From assembly GCF_030816715.1 (NCBI RefSeq), contig NZ_JAUSYH010000001.1, positions 2,046,001 to 2,110,000 of the forward strand: a DNA stretch of 64,000 nucleotides. Direction: 5' to 3'. The position numbers were made by a program, and so were the translations under genes. The notes beneath the pieces were generated by a model. That model was not told the origin of the DNA and searched no databases. It was given only the letters and a program-made list of their open reading frames with translations. Below, in pieces: positions 25,552-35,845 of this stretch (the stretch's first letter is position 1; each line of letters begins with the position of its first letter). Source of the DNA: Streptomyces achromogenes (GTDB lineage: Bacteria; Actinomycetota; Actinomycetes; Streptomycetales; Streptomycetaceae).

Positions 25552-26847
25552 ATGCCGTCGATAATCGGGCCCGTGACCGATCTTGACGTGCGCGCGACGC
25601 TCCCCGGCTCCGCGGCCCTGCGCCGGGCGGCCCCCGCCCTCCTCGGGTACGCGGCCGTGCGCGCCCTGGGCCTGCTCGCCCTCGCGCTGTGGAGCGCGGC
25701 GCGCGACAAGAGCGCGTACACCCTGCTCACCGCCCGCTGGGACGCCCTCTGGTACACGAGGGTCGCCGAGCTGGGATACGGCTACGAGGTCCGCCTGCCG
25801 AACGGCGACGTCCACTCCAATCTGGCCTTCTTCCCGCTGCTGCCCTGGCTGGAGAGGCTGCTCCACGCGACGACCCCGTTGTCGTACGCCGGCGCCGGCT
25901 TCACGGTCTCCGTGGTCGCCTCGCTCGCGGCGGCCTGGGGGATCTTCGCCGTCGCCGACCACGTGTACGGGCGGCGGGCCGGGGTCTGCGCGGTGCTGGT
26001 GTGGGCCGTGCTCCCCGTCGGGATCGTGCAGTCGATGGCGTACAGCGAGTCGCTCTTCACCGCGCTGGCCGCCTGGTCGCTGTACGCGGTGCTCACCGGC
26101 CGGTGGGTGACCGCGGGGGTACTGGCGTCGTTGTCCGGTCTGACCCGTCCGGTGGGACTCGCGGTGGTCGCGGCGGTCTGGGCGGCAGGATCGACGTCCC
26201 TCCTTCGTGACCGCCGGGCCCCGGGGACGGGCCCGTTCGTGCGAACCCGCGGCACGGCGCTCGTGCCCGGCGTGCACGATCCCGAGCACGCCTCCCGGCC
26301 GTCCGCCGAGGACTCCTCGGGGCGCGAGGCCACCGCCCACGGACCCCGTGTCGCACCGCGCGCCCTCGGCATGCTGCTCGCGCCCCTCGGCGCCGCCGGC
26401 TACGTCCTGTGGGTCGGCCACCGCACCGGCCGCGGCCCCCTCGGCTATCTCGACGTCCAGGCGGGCTGGCGCAACGGCTTCGACGGCGGGTACGCGTTCG
26501 CCCGCTTCGTCGCCGACAAGTTCACGGCGTTCCCGTCGGCCCTGGCCGGCGTCGGGCTGATCGTCGGCGTCGCCCTGCTGGTGTGGCTGTACGTGGTCTG
26601 CGTGCGGCAGCGCCAGCCGCTGCCGCTGCTGGTGTACGGGGGCGCGGTGCTCGCGCTCGCCCTGTGCGCGTCGAGCTACTTCGGCTCGAAGCCGCGGCTG
26701 CTGCTGCCCGCGTTCCCGCTGCTGCTCCCGCTCGCGCTGGCCCTGGCCCGGCTGCGGACCACGAGGGCGGTGCTGGTGGCGGGGTGCCTCGCGGTCGCGT
26801 CGGCCGTGTACGGAGCGTGGTGGCTGAACGGCTCCGGTCCCCCGTAG
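25552..26847 (+). CDS. Multi-pass membrane mannosyltransferase-like protein (PIG-V/GT-C type)
   Basis: Integral membrane protein of about 431 residues with some 8-10 hydrophobic helices. The conserved start is LTARWDALWYTRVAELGYG, with an acidic Asp after the first helix typical of GT-C glycosyltransferases. A later motif is YSESLFTALAAWSLY. A hydrophilic Arg/Pro-rich loop of about 55 residues (26205-26360) interrupts the middle. The family resembles PIG-V-type mannosyltransferases of actinobacteria, which use polyprenyl-phosphate sugars; donor and acceptor are inferred only. The start is uncertain: ATG 25552 or GTG 25573, neither with a good ribosome-binding site. Confidence 0.75.
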   Translation: MPSIIGPVTDLDVRATLPGSAALRRAAPALLGYAAVRALGLLALALWSAARDKSAYTLLTARWDALWYTRVAELGYGYEVRLPNGDVHSNLAFFPLLPWLERLLHATTPLSYAGAGFTVSVVASLAAAWGIFAVADHVYGRRAGVCAVLVWAVLPVGIVQSMAYSESLFTALAAWSLYAVLTGRWVTAGVLASLSGLTRPVGLAVVAAVWAAGSTSLLRDRRAPGTGPFVRTRGTALVPGVHDPEHASRPSAEDSSGREATAHGPRVAPRALGMLLAPLGAAGYVLWVGHRTGRGPLGYLDVQAGWRNGFDGGYAFARFVADKFTAFPSALAGVGLIVGVALLVWLYVVCVRQRQPLPLLVYGGAVLALALCASSYFGSKPRLLLPAFPLLLPLALALARLRTTRAVLVAGCLAVASAVYGAWWLNGSGPP

Positions 26848-27054
26848 ACACGGAACGGGCTTTTCCGTGCAGCCTTTCATAACTTCCCTAAAGCTATCCC
26901 CTGGAATGATCAAAGGAATTGCGGGAAGAAGAGTCGATGGATTGCGGATTCCTCGGGAATTGTCACCGTTCTGAGAGCAATCCCACATCACATCGTCATC
27001 ACAAACCCGCGGAATCGGCCGGGTCTCGAGCTCACTCGCTGTAACGTCGTTTAG

Positions 27055-28089
27055 GTGCGTACCGAACAAAACCTCACCCGTCTGGACCGGGTGTTCGCCA
27101 GGCTCGACCGTGAGCCGGAACGACCGGCCCACATCGATGTGCCGAAGATGAGCAGGCACAGGGTCGCGCTGCTGGTCGCGACCCTGGCCTTCTATCTGGC
27201 GATCGTGTGGCTCGTGGTGGTCACGTCGTGGCTGGTCCGTTTCGACTGGCAGGTCATGTTCTTCCGGCCGTACCAGCAGTGGCCGGAGATCCACGCCTTC
27301 CTCGACTACTACGTGGTCCTCGGCCAGCGCGGCCCGACCGCCGTGATGGTCGCCGCGTGGCTCGGCTGGAGATCCTGGCGGCAGCACACCCTGCGCCCAC
27401 TGCTCACCCTGGGCGCCTCGCTGTTGCTGCTGAACATCACCGTCGGGGCCGCCAAGCTCGGCATGGGCCGGCTCGGACCGCACTACGCGACCACCATCGG
27501 CTCGAACGAGATGGGCCTGGGCGGCGATATATTTCCCAGCGGCCACACCGCCAACGCCGTCGTGACCTGGGGAATCCTCGCGTATCTGGCCTCCACGCCG
27601 AGGGCCCGCCGCTGGCTGTCCGCCGTCTCCGCGGTGGTCTCGCTCGGCGTCGGCCTGACCACCGTCTACCTCGGTACGCACTGGCTGAGCGACGTCGTGC
27701 TGGGCTGGGCCGCGGGTCTGCTCGTCCTGCTGGCACTCCCGTGGTGCGAGCCCCTGATCGCCCGCGCCGAGGTCTCGATCTTCGCCCTGCGCGACCGTCT
27801 GCGCGAACGTCGCAGCGGCACGTTCCCGGTTCCGGCCGCCCCGGTGGCCGTTCCGGTCTCGGTCGCGGCGGGCGCCGCGGCCTCCTCCCAGGACGAGGCC
27901 GCCGCACCCCGCGAGACGGCCACTGCGGCCCGTCCGCCGCGCGCACCGGTCTACCTGGCCCCCGGCCCGCACACCACGCGCTCGGAACGCACGCCGGTCA
28001 CCCCGGCCGGCAGCCGCCGGCCCCCGCACGCCGACCGGCTCCCCCGCGGCGCCACGACCTCGACGGCCCGCCCTCTGACCGGAGGCTGA
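27055..28089 (+). CDS. PAP2-family membrane phosphatase
   Basis: A 344-residue PAP2 (phosphatidic acid phosphatase type 2) membrane protein. The N-terminal cytoplasmic segment (about 1-40) precedes some six helices. The three-part active site is KLGMGRLGP (motif 1, slightly variant), PSGHTAN (motif 2, catalytic His) and YLGTHWLSDV (motif 3, nucleophile His). The last about 90 residues are a disordered Ala/Pro/Arg-rich cytoplasmic tail. Likely substrates are lipid phosphates or undecaprenyl diphosphate. The start is GTG 27055. A strong terminator follows at 28150. The 207 bp upstream are less GC-rich than their surroundings and probably hold the promoter. Confidence 0.87.
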   Translation: MRTEQNLTRLDRVFARLDREPERPAHIDVPKMSRHRVALLVATLAFYLAIVWLVVVTSWLVRFDWQVMFFRPYQQWPEIHAFLDYYVVLGQRGPTAVMVAAWLGWRSWRQHTLRPLLTLGASLLLLNITVGAAKLGMGRLGPHYATTIGSNEMGLGGDIFPSGHTANAVVTWGILAYLASTPRARRWLSAVSAVVSLGVGLTTVYLGTHWLSDVVLGWAAGLLVLLALPWCEPLIARAEVSIFALRDRLRERRSGTFPVPAAPVAVPVSVAAGAAASSQDEAAAPRETATAARPPRAPVYLAPGPHTTRSERTPVTPAGSRRPPHADRLPRGATTSTARPLTGG

Positions 28090-28149
28090 CCTGCGCGGAT
28101 CCGCCTCACGACGGCGGGGCCCGGTACGCACCCCCGGTCCCGCACCCAC

Positions 28150-28185
28150 CAGGCCCCGCTTCCCGGCGTCGGGAAGCGGGGCCTG
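28150..28185. terminator. Strong bidirectional hairpin terminator
   Basis: Perfect 16-bp arms (28150-28165 and 28170-28185; core AGGCCCCGCTTCCCG) with a 4-nt GCGT loop. It lies between the convergent PAP2 and I78 genes. Confidence 0.88.
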
Positions 28186-28229
28186 TGTTCGTGCGGCGGG
28201 ACCTCCCGCGCGCGACGGCGCCGGACGGC

Positions 28230-28445
28230 TCAGCCCTTCCAGGCGCGGGCCACCCGCCCCTGCCGTACCTCGAAGTTCAACCGGCCGAAGCGGTACTCCA
28301 TGGTGATGATCGTCCCCGGGGCCAGCGAGCGCACCGTCGACCACCCCCGTTCGCGCGCGAGCCGCTCGGCCTGCGCGACCTCCAGGCCGACGTATCCGTC
28401 CGGGCTGTCCTGCGGCTCCGCTGGCGGAGTGGGATTCGGTGCCAT
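28230..28445 (-). CDS. I78-family peptidase inhibitor-like protein
   Basis: A small protein of 71 residues with the I78 (potato-inhibitor-like) pattern. A Pro-rich N-terminus leads to GYVGLEVAQAERLARERGWS, then the presumed reactive-loop region VRSLAPGTIITMEYR, then a closing strand RLNFEVRQGRVARAWKG. There is no signal peptide, so it would act in the cytosol unless released. ATG 28445. It may restrain subtilisin/trypsin-like proteases such as the secreted proteases of this genome, but no target is shown. Confidence 0.75.
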   Translation of the reverse strand: MAPNPTPPAEPQDSPDGYVGLEVAQAERLARERGWSTVRSLAPGTIITMEYRFGRLNFEVRQGRVARAWKG

Positions 28446-28851
28446 GCCGCCACGCTAGGCCGCTCGCCGGGCCCCCGGGAACCCCGTACGGGAGGCGCGG
28501 ATCACCCCGGTCACACTTCTGTCACAGGATCACGACACGCGTTTCGGCCTAACCCCGTCACACGTACGAGCGATTTCGTACAACTTGTTCACGCATTCGA
28601 ACGTCATTTCCGTACGGCGTCCGAGCTCTTCGAAAAACCCTGCGAAAAGCGTCCGCTACGCCGTTTCCGAAACCGTCGGAACCCGTTCCGTTCTGTTTTC
28701 CGGCGCGCCCTGCGGAGCTGACTGCCCGTAGGAAATACACGGGCCCTCCACACATCCTCCCGGTGCGGCCGGCCGGTCCCCCGGCCGGGGCGGCGGGCCG
28801 GCTGAGGCAGTCCGGAGGGTCCGAACCGGCACACGGCGGGTCGGGCGGCCG
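28446..28851. other. Gene-free region between the I78 and WYL genes
   Basis: About 400 bp. The I78 promoter must lie in the first part. The middle (28560-28700) is relatively AT-rich with several ACGT/TTCG motifs but no gene I trust. A perfect hairpin CCGGCCGG-tccc-CCGGCCGG at 28769-28788 lies 64 bp past the WYL gene stop and probably terminates it. Confidence 0.5.
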
Positions 28852-29865
28852 TCAGGCGCGCGGCGCCTGCGCCCGGTCGCCGGCCGGCGTGCGGGGCCCC
28901 GAGGCCCGGGTCAGAGCACCGTCGAGCCGGTCGCGGGCGGTCCTGATCGCGTCGATCAGCTCCACGGGTTCCAGCACCTCGAACTCGAGGCCCGCCATCA
29001 TCACGTGGATCACCATCACGTCGAGGCTCGCGGCTCCCGTGCGCAGCACGCAGGCCTCGTCCCCGTCCGGCTCCAGCGTGCCCGCCGAGGGCGAGACGCG
29101 TTCGGCGGCCACGGCCAGGGGCGCCAGCAGCCGGACGGTAGCCCGCACGGCGTACGCGTGGGTGGACACGCCCTCGGAGACGTACCCGGCGAGGTCCTCG
29201 GCGGGTGGCTCGCGCGGGTCGAAGCGCGGGCCGTGCGGTGGCCTCGGGATGAGACGGTCCACCCGGAACGTGCGCCAGTCCGCCCGGTCGAGATCCCAGG
29301 CGACCAGGTACCAGCGGCGCTCGGTGCACACCAGGCGGTGGGGTTCGACCGTGCGGCGGGTCTCGCCGCCGTCGTGCCCCCGGTAGTCGAAGCGCAGCCG
29401 TTCCGCGTCCCGGCAGAGATGGGCCAGCTCGGTGAGCAGGGCCGGGTCCACGGCGGAGGACTGCGGGCCGCGCAGCATCGGCACGGTGAAGGCGTTCAGG
29501 GCGCCCACCCGCCGCCGCAACCGGTACGGCAGCACCTGCTCCAGCTTGGCCAGCGCCCGTACCGAGGTCTCGCCGATGCCCTCGATGCCCTGCCCTGCCG
29601 CCGTCCGCAGCCCCACGGCGACGGCGACGGCCTCGTCGTCGTCCAGCAGCAGCGGCGGCAACTCGGCGCCGGCGCCCAGCTGGTACCCGCCGCCGGTGCC
29701 GGGAGTCGCGTTGACCGGGTAACCCAGTTCGCGCAGCCTCTCCACGTCCCGGCGCACCGTGCGCGCGGTGACGCCGAGCCGGTCGGCGAGCTGCGTACCG
29801 GACCATTCGCGGTGGGCCTGCAACAGGGAGAGCAGACGCAGCAGTCGGGCGGAGGTCTCCAGCAT
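28852..29865 (-). CDS. WYL-domain transcriptional regulator (HTH_11/DeoR-like)
   Basis: A 337-residue regulator. The N-terminal helix-turn-helix is SGTQLADRLGVTARTVRRDV (residues about 22-41), followed by the wing ELGYPVNATPGTGGGYQLG. The WYL domain occupies about 130-210 (RLRFDYRGHD, then RRWYLVAWDL carrying the WYL signature variant) and a WCX-type C-terminal extension follows. It belongs to the same broad family as PafB/PafC but is a single gene, not the paired PafBC. WYL domains bind ligands including single-stranded DNA in PafBC; the ligand here is unknown. ATG 29865 starts at MLETSARLLRLLSLL. Confidence 0.85.
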   Translation of the reverse strand: MLETSARLLRLLSLLQAHREWSGTQLADRLGVTARTVRRDVERLRELGYPVNATPGTGGGYQLGAGAELPPLLLDDDEAVAVAVGLRTAAGQGIEGIGETSVRALAKLEQVLPYRLRRRVGALNAFTVPMLRGPQSSAVDPALLTELAHLCRDAERLRFDYRGHDGGETRRTVEPHRLVCTERRWYLVAWDLDRADWRTFRVDRLIPRPPHGPRFDPREPPAEDLAGYVSEGVSTHAYAVRATVRLLAPLAVAAERVSPSAGTLEPDGDEACVLRTGAASLDVMVIHVMMAGLEFEVLEPVELIDAIRTARDRLDGALTRASGPRTPAGDRAQAPRA

Positions 29866-29919
29866 GCGCCCAGTCTGTCTCACGGCGGATGCGCCGGACG
29901 CCGCCCGGACCACGGGGAA

Positions 29920-29953
29920 CGGCCCCGTCCCGTCGTCGGACCGGACGGGGCCG
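29920..29953 (-). terminator. Hairpin terminator of the Rpf-like gene
   Basis: Perfect 11-bp arms CGGCCCCGTCC (29920-29930) and GGACGGGGCCG (29943-29953), 23 bp past the stop codon of the gene ending at 29977. Confidence 0.75.
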
Positions 29954-29976
29954 CCGTGTCCCGGAGGGGGAGCGGC

Positions 29977-31272
<1,296 letters not shown>

Positions 31273-32055
31273 GTGCCGCGCATGCTCGACGTCAGCGACG
31301 AGGTTCGCGCCGAGATCGGCGACGAAGAAGCCGACCGGCTGCTCGCCGGAGACAACGCCCCGGGCAGTTACGACTGCACGTCCTGCCGCACCCCGGGCGA
31401 CTCCGACAACGAGCGCACCAGCACCGTCCTGTTCATCGGGGACGAGACCGCCGTCCTCGCCTTCGCCCACTCCACCTGCCTGCCCTCGCAGGTCGTCCAG
31501 GTCACCGAGGAGCAGCTGCAGGGCGCGGTCCGCTCCATCAACGGCGACTCGGCCGACCTGGACGCCGGCAAGGTCGTCCCCGAGCAGGCGGTGCTCGGCG
31601 TGACCAGCGGGCTCGTCCTGATCGCGGGGGAGCTGCACCCGGCCCTGGTCGTCGAGCCGACCGCGCCGATCGTGCGGCCCGGCACCACCGGCGCCGGCGA
31701 CGACTTCCTGCCGCTGCTCATCGAGCAGGGCTTCATGCCGCTCTCCCAGCTGTCCGAGGTGCCGCCGGTGCAGCACGGCTGGTCCGTGCTGCTGGCCATG
31801 GGTCAGCTGCACGCGGTGCTGCAGCCCTCGGCGAACGGCGGCCAGCCGGTGGCCTGGTGGCAGGCGCACCAGCCGCTGCAGGTGACGGAGGGGTGGCGCG
31901 CCGCCGCCAACAAGCACCAGCAGGTGCTGATGTTCGCCGCCCCGGTCGGGTCGATCGGCCGTCAGCCCCGTGAGGACCTGCTGCGCGACGCGCTCGACAA
32001 GGCCGCCGCGGGCGGTCAGTTGGTCGGGGCGGCCCTGCCGCTCGCCGGTACCTGA
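31273..32055 (+). CDS. Hypothetical protein with N-terminal Cys motifs
   Basis: A 260-residue soluble protein of unknown function. Notable is the N-terminal cysteine set: YDCTSCRTPGD (residues about 33-43) and HSTCLPSQV (about 67-75). These could form a small zinc or redox site. The remainder is alpha/beta with LVLIAGELHPALVVEP and VPPVQHGWSVLLAMGQLHAVLQ segments. No signal peptide or membrane helix. The start is GTG 31273 with GAGGGAG upstream. Codon bias is strong, so it is surely a real gene. It resembles conserved Streptomyces hypotheticals, and I do not assign a function. Confidence 0.75.
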   Translation: MPRMLDVSDEVRAEIGDEEADRLLAGDNAPGSYDCTSCRTPGDSDNERTSTVLFIGDETAVLAFAHSTCLPSQVVQVTEEQLQGAVRSINGDSADLDAGKVVPEQAVLGVTSGLVLIAGELHPALVVEPTAPIVRPGTTGAGDDFLPLLIEQGFMPLSQLSEVPPVQHGWSVLLAMGQLHAVLQPSANGGQPVAWWQAHQPLQVTEGWRAAANKHQQVLMFAAPVGSIGRQPREDLLRDALDKAAAGGQLVGAALPLAGT

Positions 32056-32226
32056 GATCCCCAGGGCGCGGGACCCCGCACACCGTCCCGCGCCGCACGC
32101 ACGCCCAGCGCCGCACACACGTCCCGCGCCCCGTACGGCGGGCGTGCGGATGTGCGTCGGGCGTGCGGCCGTGTGTCCGTGCGGGGCCCGCGCGCCCGAC
32201 GGCACGTCACCCGGCCGCATCCCCAG

Positions 32227-32658
32227 ATGTCCGACCTCGTTTGGACATACGTGCACACCTACGACGTTCCCCGCCGCCCGTCCTTCCCGTCGATCCCGTC
32301 CGCGCGACCGGCTCAGGACGCGCAGGGCGGCCCATCGGCCACGCCGATCTACGACGCGCTCTACGCCGAGTACGTCAAGACGTTCCGCTCGCTGCCGGGT
32401 GACCGCAGCGGCGAGGACCAGCTGGGGTTCACCGCCTTCGGCAACATCCCGCGCCACACAAGCTCGTACCCGGCGCCCCGCCCGGGGTCGTTCAGCAGCT
32501 CGTACAGCGCCTACAGCGCCGGGGCGCAGAGCGCGCGGCACGGGAACGGGCAGCAGTCGCAGTGGCAGCGGGTCGGGCAGATCGGCGGCCAGCAGCACCA
32601 GCCCACCGCGACGCACCACGTCCCGGCGCTGCCGCCGGCCCCCCGCAGGACCTTCTGA
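32227..32658 (+). CDS. Hypothetical low-complexity protein
   Basis: A 143-residue protein from ATG 32227 (MSDLVWTYVHTYDVPRRPS), rich in Ser, Gln, Pro and His. A short conserved-looking core is TPIYDALYAEYVKTFRSLPGDRSGED; the tail (SSSYSAYSAGAQSARHGNG) is disordered. The open frame runs back to 32152, but no Shine-Dalgarno supports either start. No domain is recognised. It lies between a hypothetical gene and a strong terminator, so it is plausibly the end of a two-gene unit. Confidence 0.55.
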   Translation: MSDLVWTYVHTYDVPRRPSFPSIPSARPAQDAQGGPSATPIYDALYAEYVKTFRSLPGDRSGEDQLGFTAFGNIPRHTSSYPAPRPGSFSSSYSAYSAGAQSARHGNGQQSQWQRVGQIGGQQHQPTATHHVPALPPAPRRTF

Positions 32659-32675
32659 CCGGGGCCCGGCACGGC

Positions 32676-32710
32676 CGGAGGGCGGCGCCCGTCACAGGCG
32701 CCGCCCTCCG
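32676..32710. terminator. Strong bidirectional hairpin terminator
   Basis: Perfect 14-bp arms CGGAGGGCGGCGCC / GGCGCCGCCCTCCG with a 7-nt loop, between the convergent hypothetical and der genes. Confidence 0.85.
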
Positions 32711-32745
32711 CTCGGTCCTGCCCAGCCGCATCCGGCGGGCTGGGG

Positions 32746-34227
32746 CTACTTCTTCTTCGTGCCGCGCTTCTCGCGCACCCGCACCGAGATGTGGATCGGG
32801 GTGCCCTCGAAGCCGAACTCCTCGCGCAGCCGGCGCTCGATGAAGCGCCGGTAGCCCGCCTCGATGAAGCCGGAGGCGAAGAGGACGAACCGCGGCGGCT
32901 TGGTGCCTGCCTGGGTGCCGAAGAGGATGCGCGGCTGCTTGCCGCCCCGCACCGGGTGCGGGTGCGCGGCGACCAGCTCGCCGAGGAAGGCGTTCAGGCG
33001 GCCGGTGGGGACACGGGTCTCCCAGCCGGCCAGCGCGGTCTCGATCGCCGGGACCAGCTTCTCCATGTGGCGGCCGGTGCGCGCCGAGACGTTCACCCTC
33101 GGGGCCCACGCCACCTGGGCGAACTCGGTCTCGATCTCCCGCTCCAGGTAGTAGCGGCGCTCCTCGTCGAGGGTGTCCCACTTGTTGTAGGCGATGACGA
33201 GGGCGCGGCCCGCGTCGACGGCCATGGTGACGATGCGCTGGTCCTGGACCGAGATCGACTCGGAGGCGTCGATGAGGATGACCGCCACCTCGGCCTTCTC
33301 GACGGCGGCGGCGGTGCGCAGCGAGGCGTAGTAGTCGGCGCCCTGCTGGAGGTGGACGCGCTTGCGGATGCCGGCCGTGTCGACGAACTTCCAGATGACG
33401 CCGCCGAGTTCGATCAGCTCGTCGACCGGGTCCCGGGTGGTCCCCGCGACCTCGTTGACGACGACCCGCTCCTCGTTCGCCACCTTGTTCAGCAGCGAGG
33501 ACTTGCCGACGTTCGGGCGGCCGATGAGCGCGATCCGGCGAGGGCCGCCGACCGCGGTGCCGAAGGTCTGCGCGGGGGCCTCCGGCAGGGCCTCCAGGAC
33601 GGCGTCCAGCATGTCGCCGGTGCCACGGCCGTGCAGTGCGGAGATCGGGTGCGGCTCGCCGAGGCCCAGGGACCACAGGTAGGCCGCGTCGGCCTCGGCG
33701 CTCGGGCCGTCGACCTTGTTGGCGGCCAGGACGACGGGCTTGCCGGCCTTGCGCAACAGCCGTACCACCGCCTCGTCGGTGTCGGTGGCGCCGACCTTGG
33801 CGTCCACGACGAAGACGACGGCGTCGGCGGCCTCGATCGCGTACTCGGCCTGCGCGGCCACGGAGGCGTCGATGCCGAGGACGTCCTGCTCCCAGCCGCC
33901 GGTGTCGACGAGCTTGAAGCGACGGCCCGACCACTCCGCCTCGTAGGTGACACGGTCGCGGGTGACGCCCGGCTTGTCCTCGACGACGGCCTCGCGGCGG
34001 CCGATGATCCGGTTCACCAGGGTCGACTTGCCGACATTGGGGCGGCCGACGACGGCGAGCACGGGCAGCGGCCCGTGTCCGGCCTCCTCGATGGCCCCCT
34101 CGACGTCCTCGATGTCGAAGCCCTCGACGGCGGCGAGCTCCATGAACTCCGCGTACTCGGCGTCGCCGAGCGCCCCGTGATCGTGCTCGAAGGCGTCCGA
34201 GCCGTCGGGCTGGCTGTGGTCGTTCAT
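32746..34227 (-). CDS. der: Ribosome biogenesis GTPase Der (EngA)
   Basis: Double-GTPase for 50S ribosomal subunit assembly, 493 residues. A short acidic N-terminal extension (about 1-50) precedes G domain 1 ([25 protein letters not shown]), then G domain 2 ([27 protein letters not shown]). A C-terminal KH-like domain ([20 protein letters not shown]) and a basic tail REKRGTKKK follow. ATG 34227 follows GAGGT. It is the last gene of the cmk-plsC-der run on the minus strand. Confidence 0.96.
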   Translation of the reverse strand: MNDHSQPDGSDAFEHDHGALGDAEYAEFMELAAVEGFDIEDVEGAIEEAGHGPLPVLAVVGRPNVGKSTLVNRIIGRREAVVEDKPGVTRDRVTYEAEWSGRRFKLVDTGGWEQDVLGIDASVAAQAEYAIEAADAVVFVVDAKVGATDTDEAVVRLLRKAGKPVVLAANKVDGPSAEADAAYLWSLGLGEPHPISALHGRGTGDMLDAVLEALPEAPAQTFGTAVGGPRRIALIGRPNVGKSSLLNKVANEERVVVNEVAGTTRDPVDELIELGGVIWKFVDTAGIRKRVHLQQGADYYASLRTAAAVEKAEVAVILIDASESISVQDQRIVTMAVDAGRALVIAYNKWDTLDEERRYYLEREIETEFAQVAWAPRVNVSARTGRHMEKLVPAIETALAGWETRVPTGRLNAFLGELVAAHPHPVRGGKQPRILFGTQAGTKPPRFVLFASGFIEAGYRRFIERRLREEFGFEGTPIHISVRVREKRGTKKK

Positions 34228-34315
34228 GAAGTGCGTACCTCGTCGTTCCATCGTGGTGATCGGTGGAGCGCCCCGTTCGTCCGGGTTGATCCACTACTCG
34301 GTCATTCAGTGTCGC

Positions 34316-34969
34316 TCAGCGCCCGGTCAGGCGCCTGGCGTTTTCCAGGTGGGCGGCCAGCTGCTTCTGGATGCGTTCGGTCGCCTCGTCCAGTGCCTTG
34401 CGGGTCCTGCGGCCGCTTCCGTCGCCGGCGTCGAACGGGTCTCCGAAGACGACGTCGACGCGGGAGCGCAGCGGGGGCAGCGCCTTGATCAACCGTCCGC
34501 GGCGCTCCGTGCTTCCCAGCACGGCGACGGGCACGATCGGCGCCCCGCCGCGCACCGCGAAGTAGGCGAGCCCGGCGCGCAGGGCGGCGAAGTCTCCCTC
34601 GCCCCGGGTGCCTTCAGGGAAGATCCCGAGGACCCCGCCGTTGTCGAGCACGCCCAGCGCACGGGTGATGGCCGTGCGGTCGGTGGTGTCCCGGTCGACC
34701 TTGAGCTGGCCGATGCCGGTCAGGAAGGGGTCCAGCGGGCCGATGAACGCCTCCTTCTTGATCAGGAAGTGTGTGGGCCGCGGGGCCACGCCCATCACCA
34801 TCGGTCCGTCGATGTTGTGGGAGTGGTTGATCGCGAAGATCAGCGGGCCGCTCGCCGGCACCTTCCAGGCGCCCAGCACGCGCGGCTTCCACAGCCCGTA
34901 CATCAGGCCGACGCCGATGCGCCGGCCGACCTCGGCGCCCTTCTCGGAGGGCACGGACGGCTGAGTCAC
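34316..34969 (-). CDS. 1-acyl-sn-glycerol-3-phosphate acyltransferase-like (PlsC family)
   Basis: Membrane-associated acyltransferase of 217 residues for phospholipid synthesis. The catalytic H-x4-D motif is INHSHNIDGP and the glycerol-phosphate-binding motif is FPEGTRGEG; VPVAVLGSTE is the third family block. The start ATG overlaps the cmk stop codon by 4 bp (ATGA), so it is translationally coupled; der follows 88 bp later. The cmk-plsC-der order is common in actinobacteria. The acyl acceptor may be lysophosphatidic acid. Confidence 0.88.
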   Translation of the reverse strand: MTQPSVPSEKGAEVGRRIGVGLMYGLWKPRVLGAWKVPASGPLIFAINHSHNIDGPMVMGVAPRPTHFLIKKEAFIGPLDPFLTGIGQLKVDRDTTDRTAITRALGVLDNGGVLGIFPEGTRGEGDFAALRAGLAYFAVRGGAPIVPVAVLGSTERRGRLIKALPPLRSRVDVVFGDPFDAGDGSGRRTRKALDEATERIQKQLAAHLENARRLTGR

Positions 34970-35652
34970 TTCGCGGCCCGATTCTCCTCGACGAGAGTCA
35001 CCACGCGCTCGATGACCTGGGTGAGCGTCAGCTCGGTGGTGTCCACCTCGACGGCGTCGCCGGCCTTGGCGAGCGGGGAGGTCTTGCGGGAGGAGTCGGC
35101 CGCGTCCCGCTTGATCAGCGCCTCACGGGTGCTGTGCAGGTCCGCGCCCTTCAGTTCGCCGCTGCGGCGGGCCGCGCGGGCCTCCGGGGAGGCGGTGAGG
35201 AAGACCTTCAGATCGGCGTCGGGCAGCACGGTCGTGCCGATGTCGCGCCCCTCCACGACGATGCCCTGCTCGGCGCCGGCCGCCAGCGAGCGCTGCAGCT
35301 CGGTGATCCGGGACCGCACCTCCGGCACGGCGCTCACCGCGCTGACCTTGGAGGTGACCTCCTGGGTGCGGATCGGTCCGGCGACGTCGACGCCGTCGAC
35401 CATGATGGTCGGGGCGGCCGGGTCGGTGCCGGAGAGGATCTCGGGCTTGCCCGCGACCGCGGCGATCGCCGTGGGGTCCTCGACGTCGATCCCGTTGGTC
35501 ACCATCCACCACGTGATCGCCCGGTACTGGGCGCCGGTGTCCAGGTAGCTCAGCCCGAGCCGGGCGGCCACGGCCTTGGACGTGCTCGACTTGCCCGTGC
35601 CGGAGGGGCCGTCTATGGCGACAATCACGGGCTGGGCGGCGCCGTTTTCCAC
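34966..35652 (-). CDS. cmk: Cytidylate kinase
   Basis: Phosphorylates CMP/dCMP with ATP, 228 residues. P-loop GPSGTGKSSTSKAVA (about 15-29), LDTGAQYRAITWW (CMP-binding; GAQYR where many have GAMYR), EGRDIGTTVLPDA and the lid RDAADSSRKTSPL are all present. ATG 35652. First gene of the cmk-plsC-der group; the 193 bp upstream separate it from tyrA and probably hold its promoter. It connects functionally with pyrG farther along (CTP synthesis). Confidence 0.95.
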   Translation of the reverse strand: MENGAAQPVIVAIDGPSGTGKSSTSKAVAARLGLSYLDTGAQYRAITWWMVTNGIDVEDPTAIAAVAGKPEILSGTDPAAPTIMVDGVDVAGPIRTQEVTSKVSAVSAVPEVRSRITELQRSLAAGAEQGIVVEGRDIGTTVLPDADLKVFLTASPEARAARRSGELKGADLHSTREALIKRDAADSSRKTSPLAKAGDAVEVDTTELTLTQVIERVVTLVEENRAAK

Positions 35653-35845
35653 GGGGGGACACCTTCCTGGTGCGAGGCGGTGGAGGTACGGGGCGCGACT
35701 GTGCCCCGTACCAGGTTACCGGCCGCGGGTCACTCGTCCGGCCGCGCCTTCGCCACGCCGCCGGCGCCACCGCCCCACGGCGCCGGCCAAGCCCCGCTTC
35801 ACGGCGCCGGGCCCGCATCACCCGGCCGCTCCGGCGGACCGCCGG

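Noticed and set aside
28600..28625. An SOS box near the I78 gene (GAACGTCATTTC)
   Set aside because: The second half-site is TTTC, not GTTC, and no damage gene follows.
28558..28755. A 65-residue frame in the gap before the WYL gene, with an SSAGRA phrase that often marks a tRNA shadow
   Set aside because: No cloverleaf can be drawn there and no T-loop GTTCGA is present.
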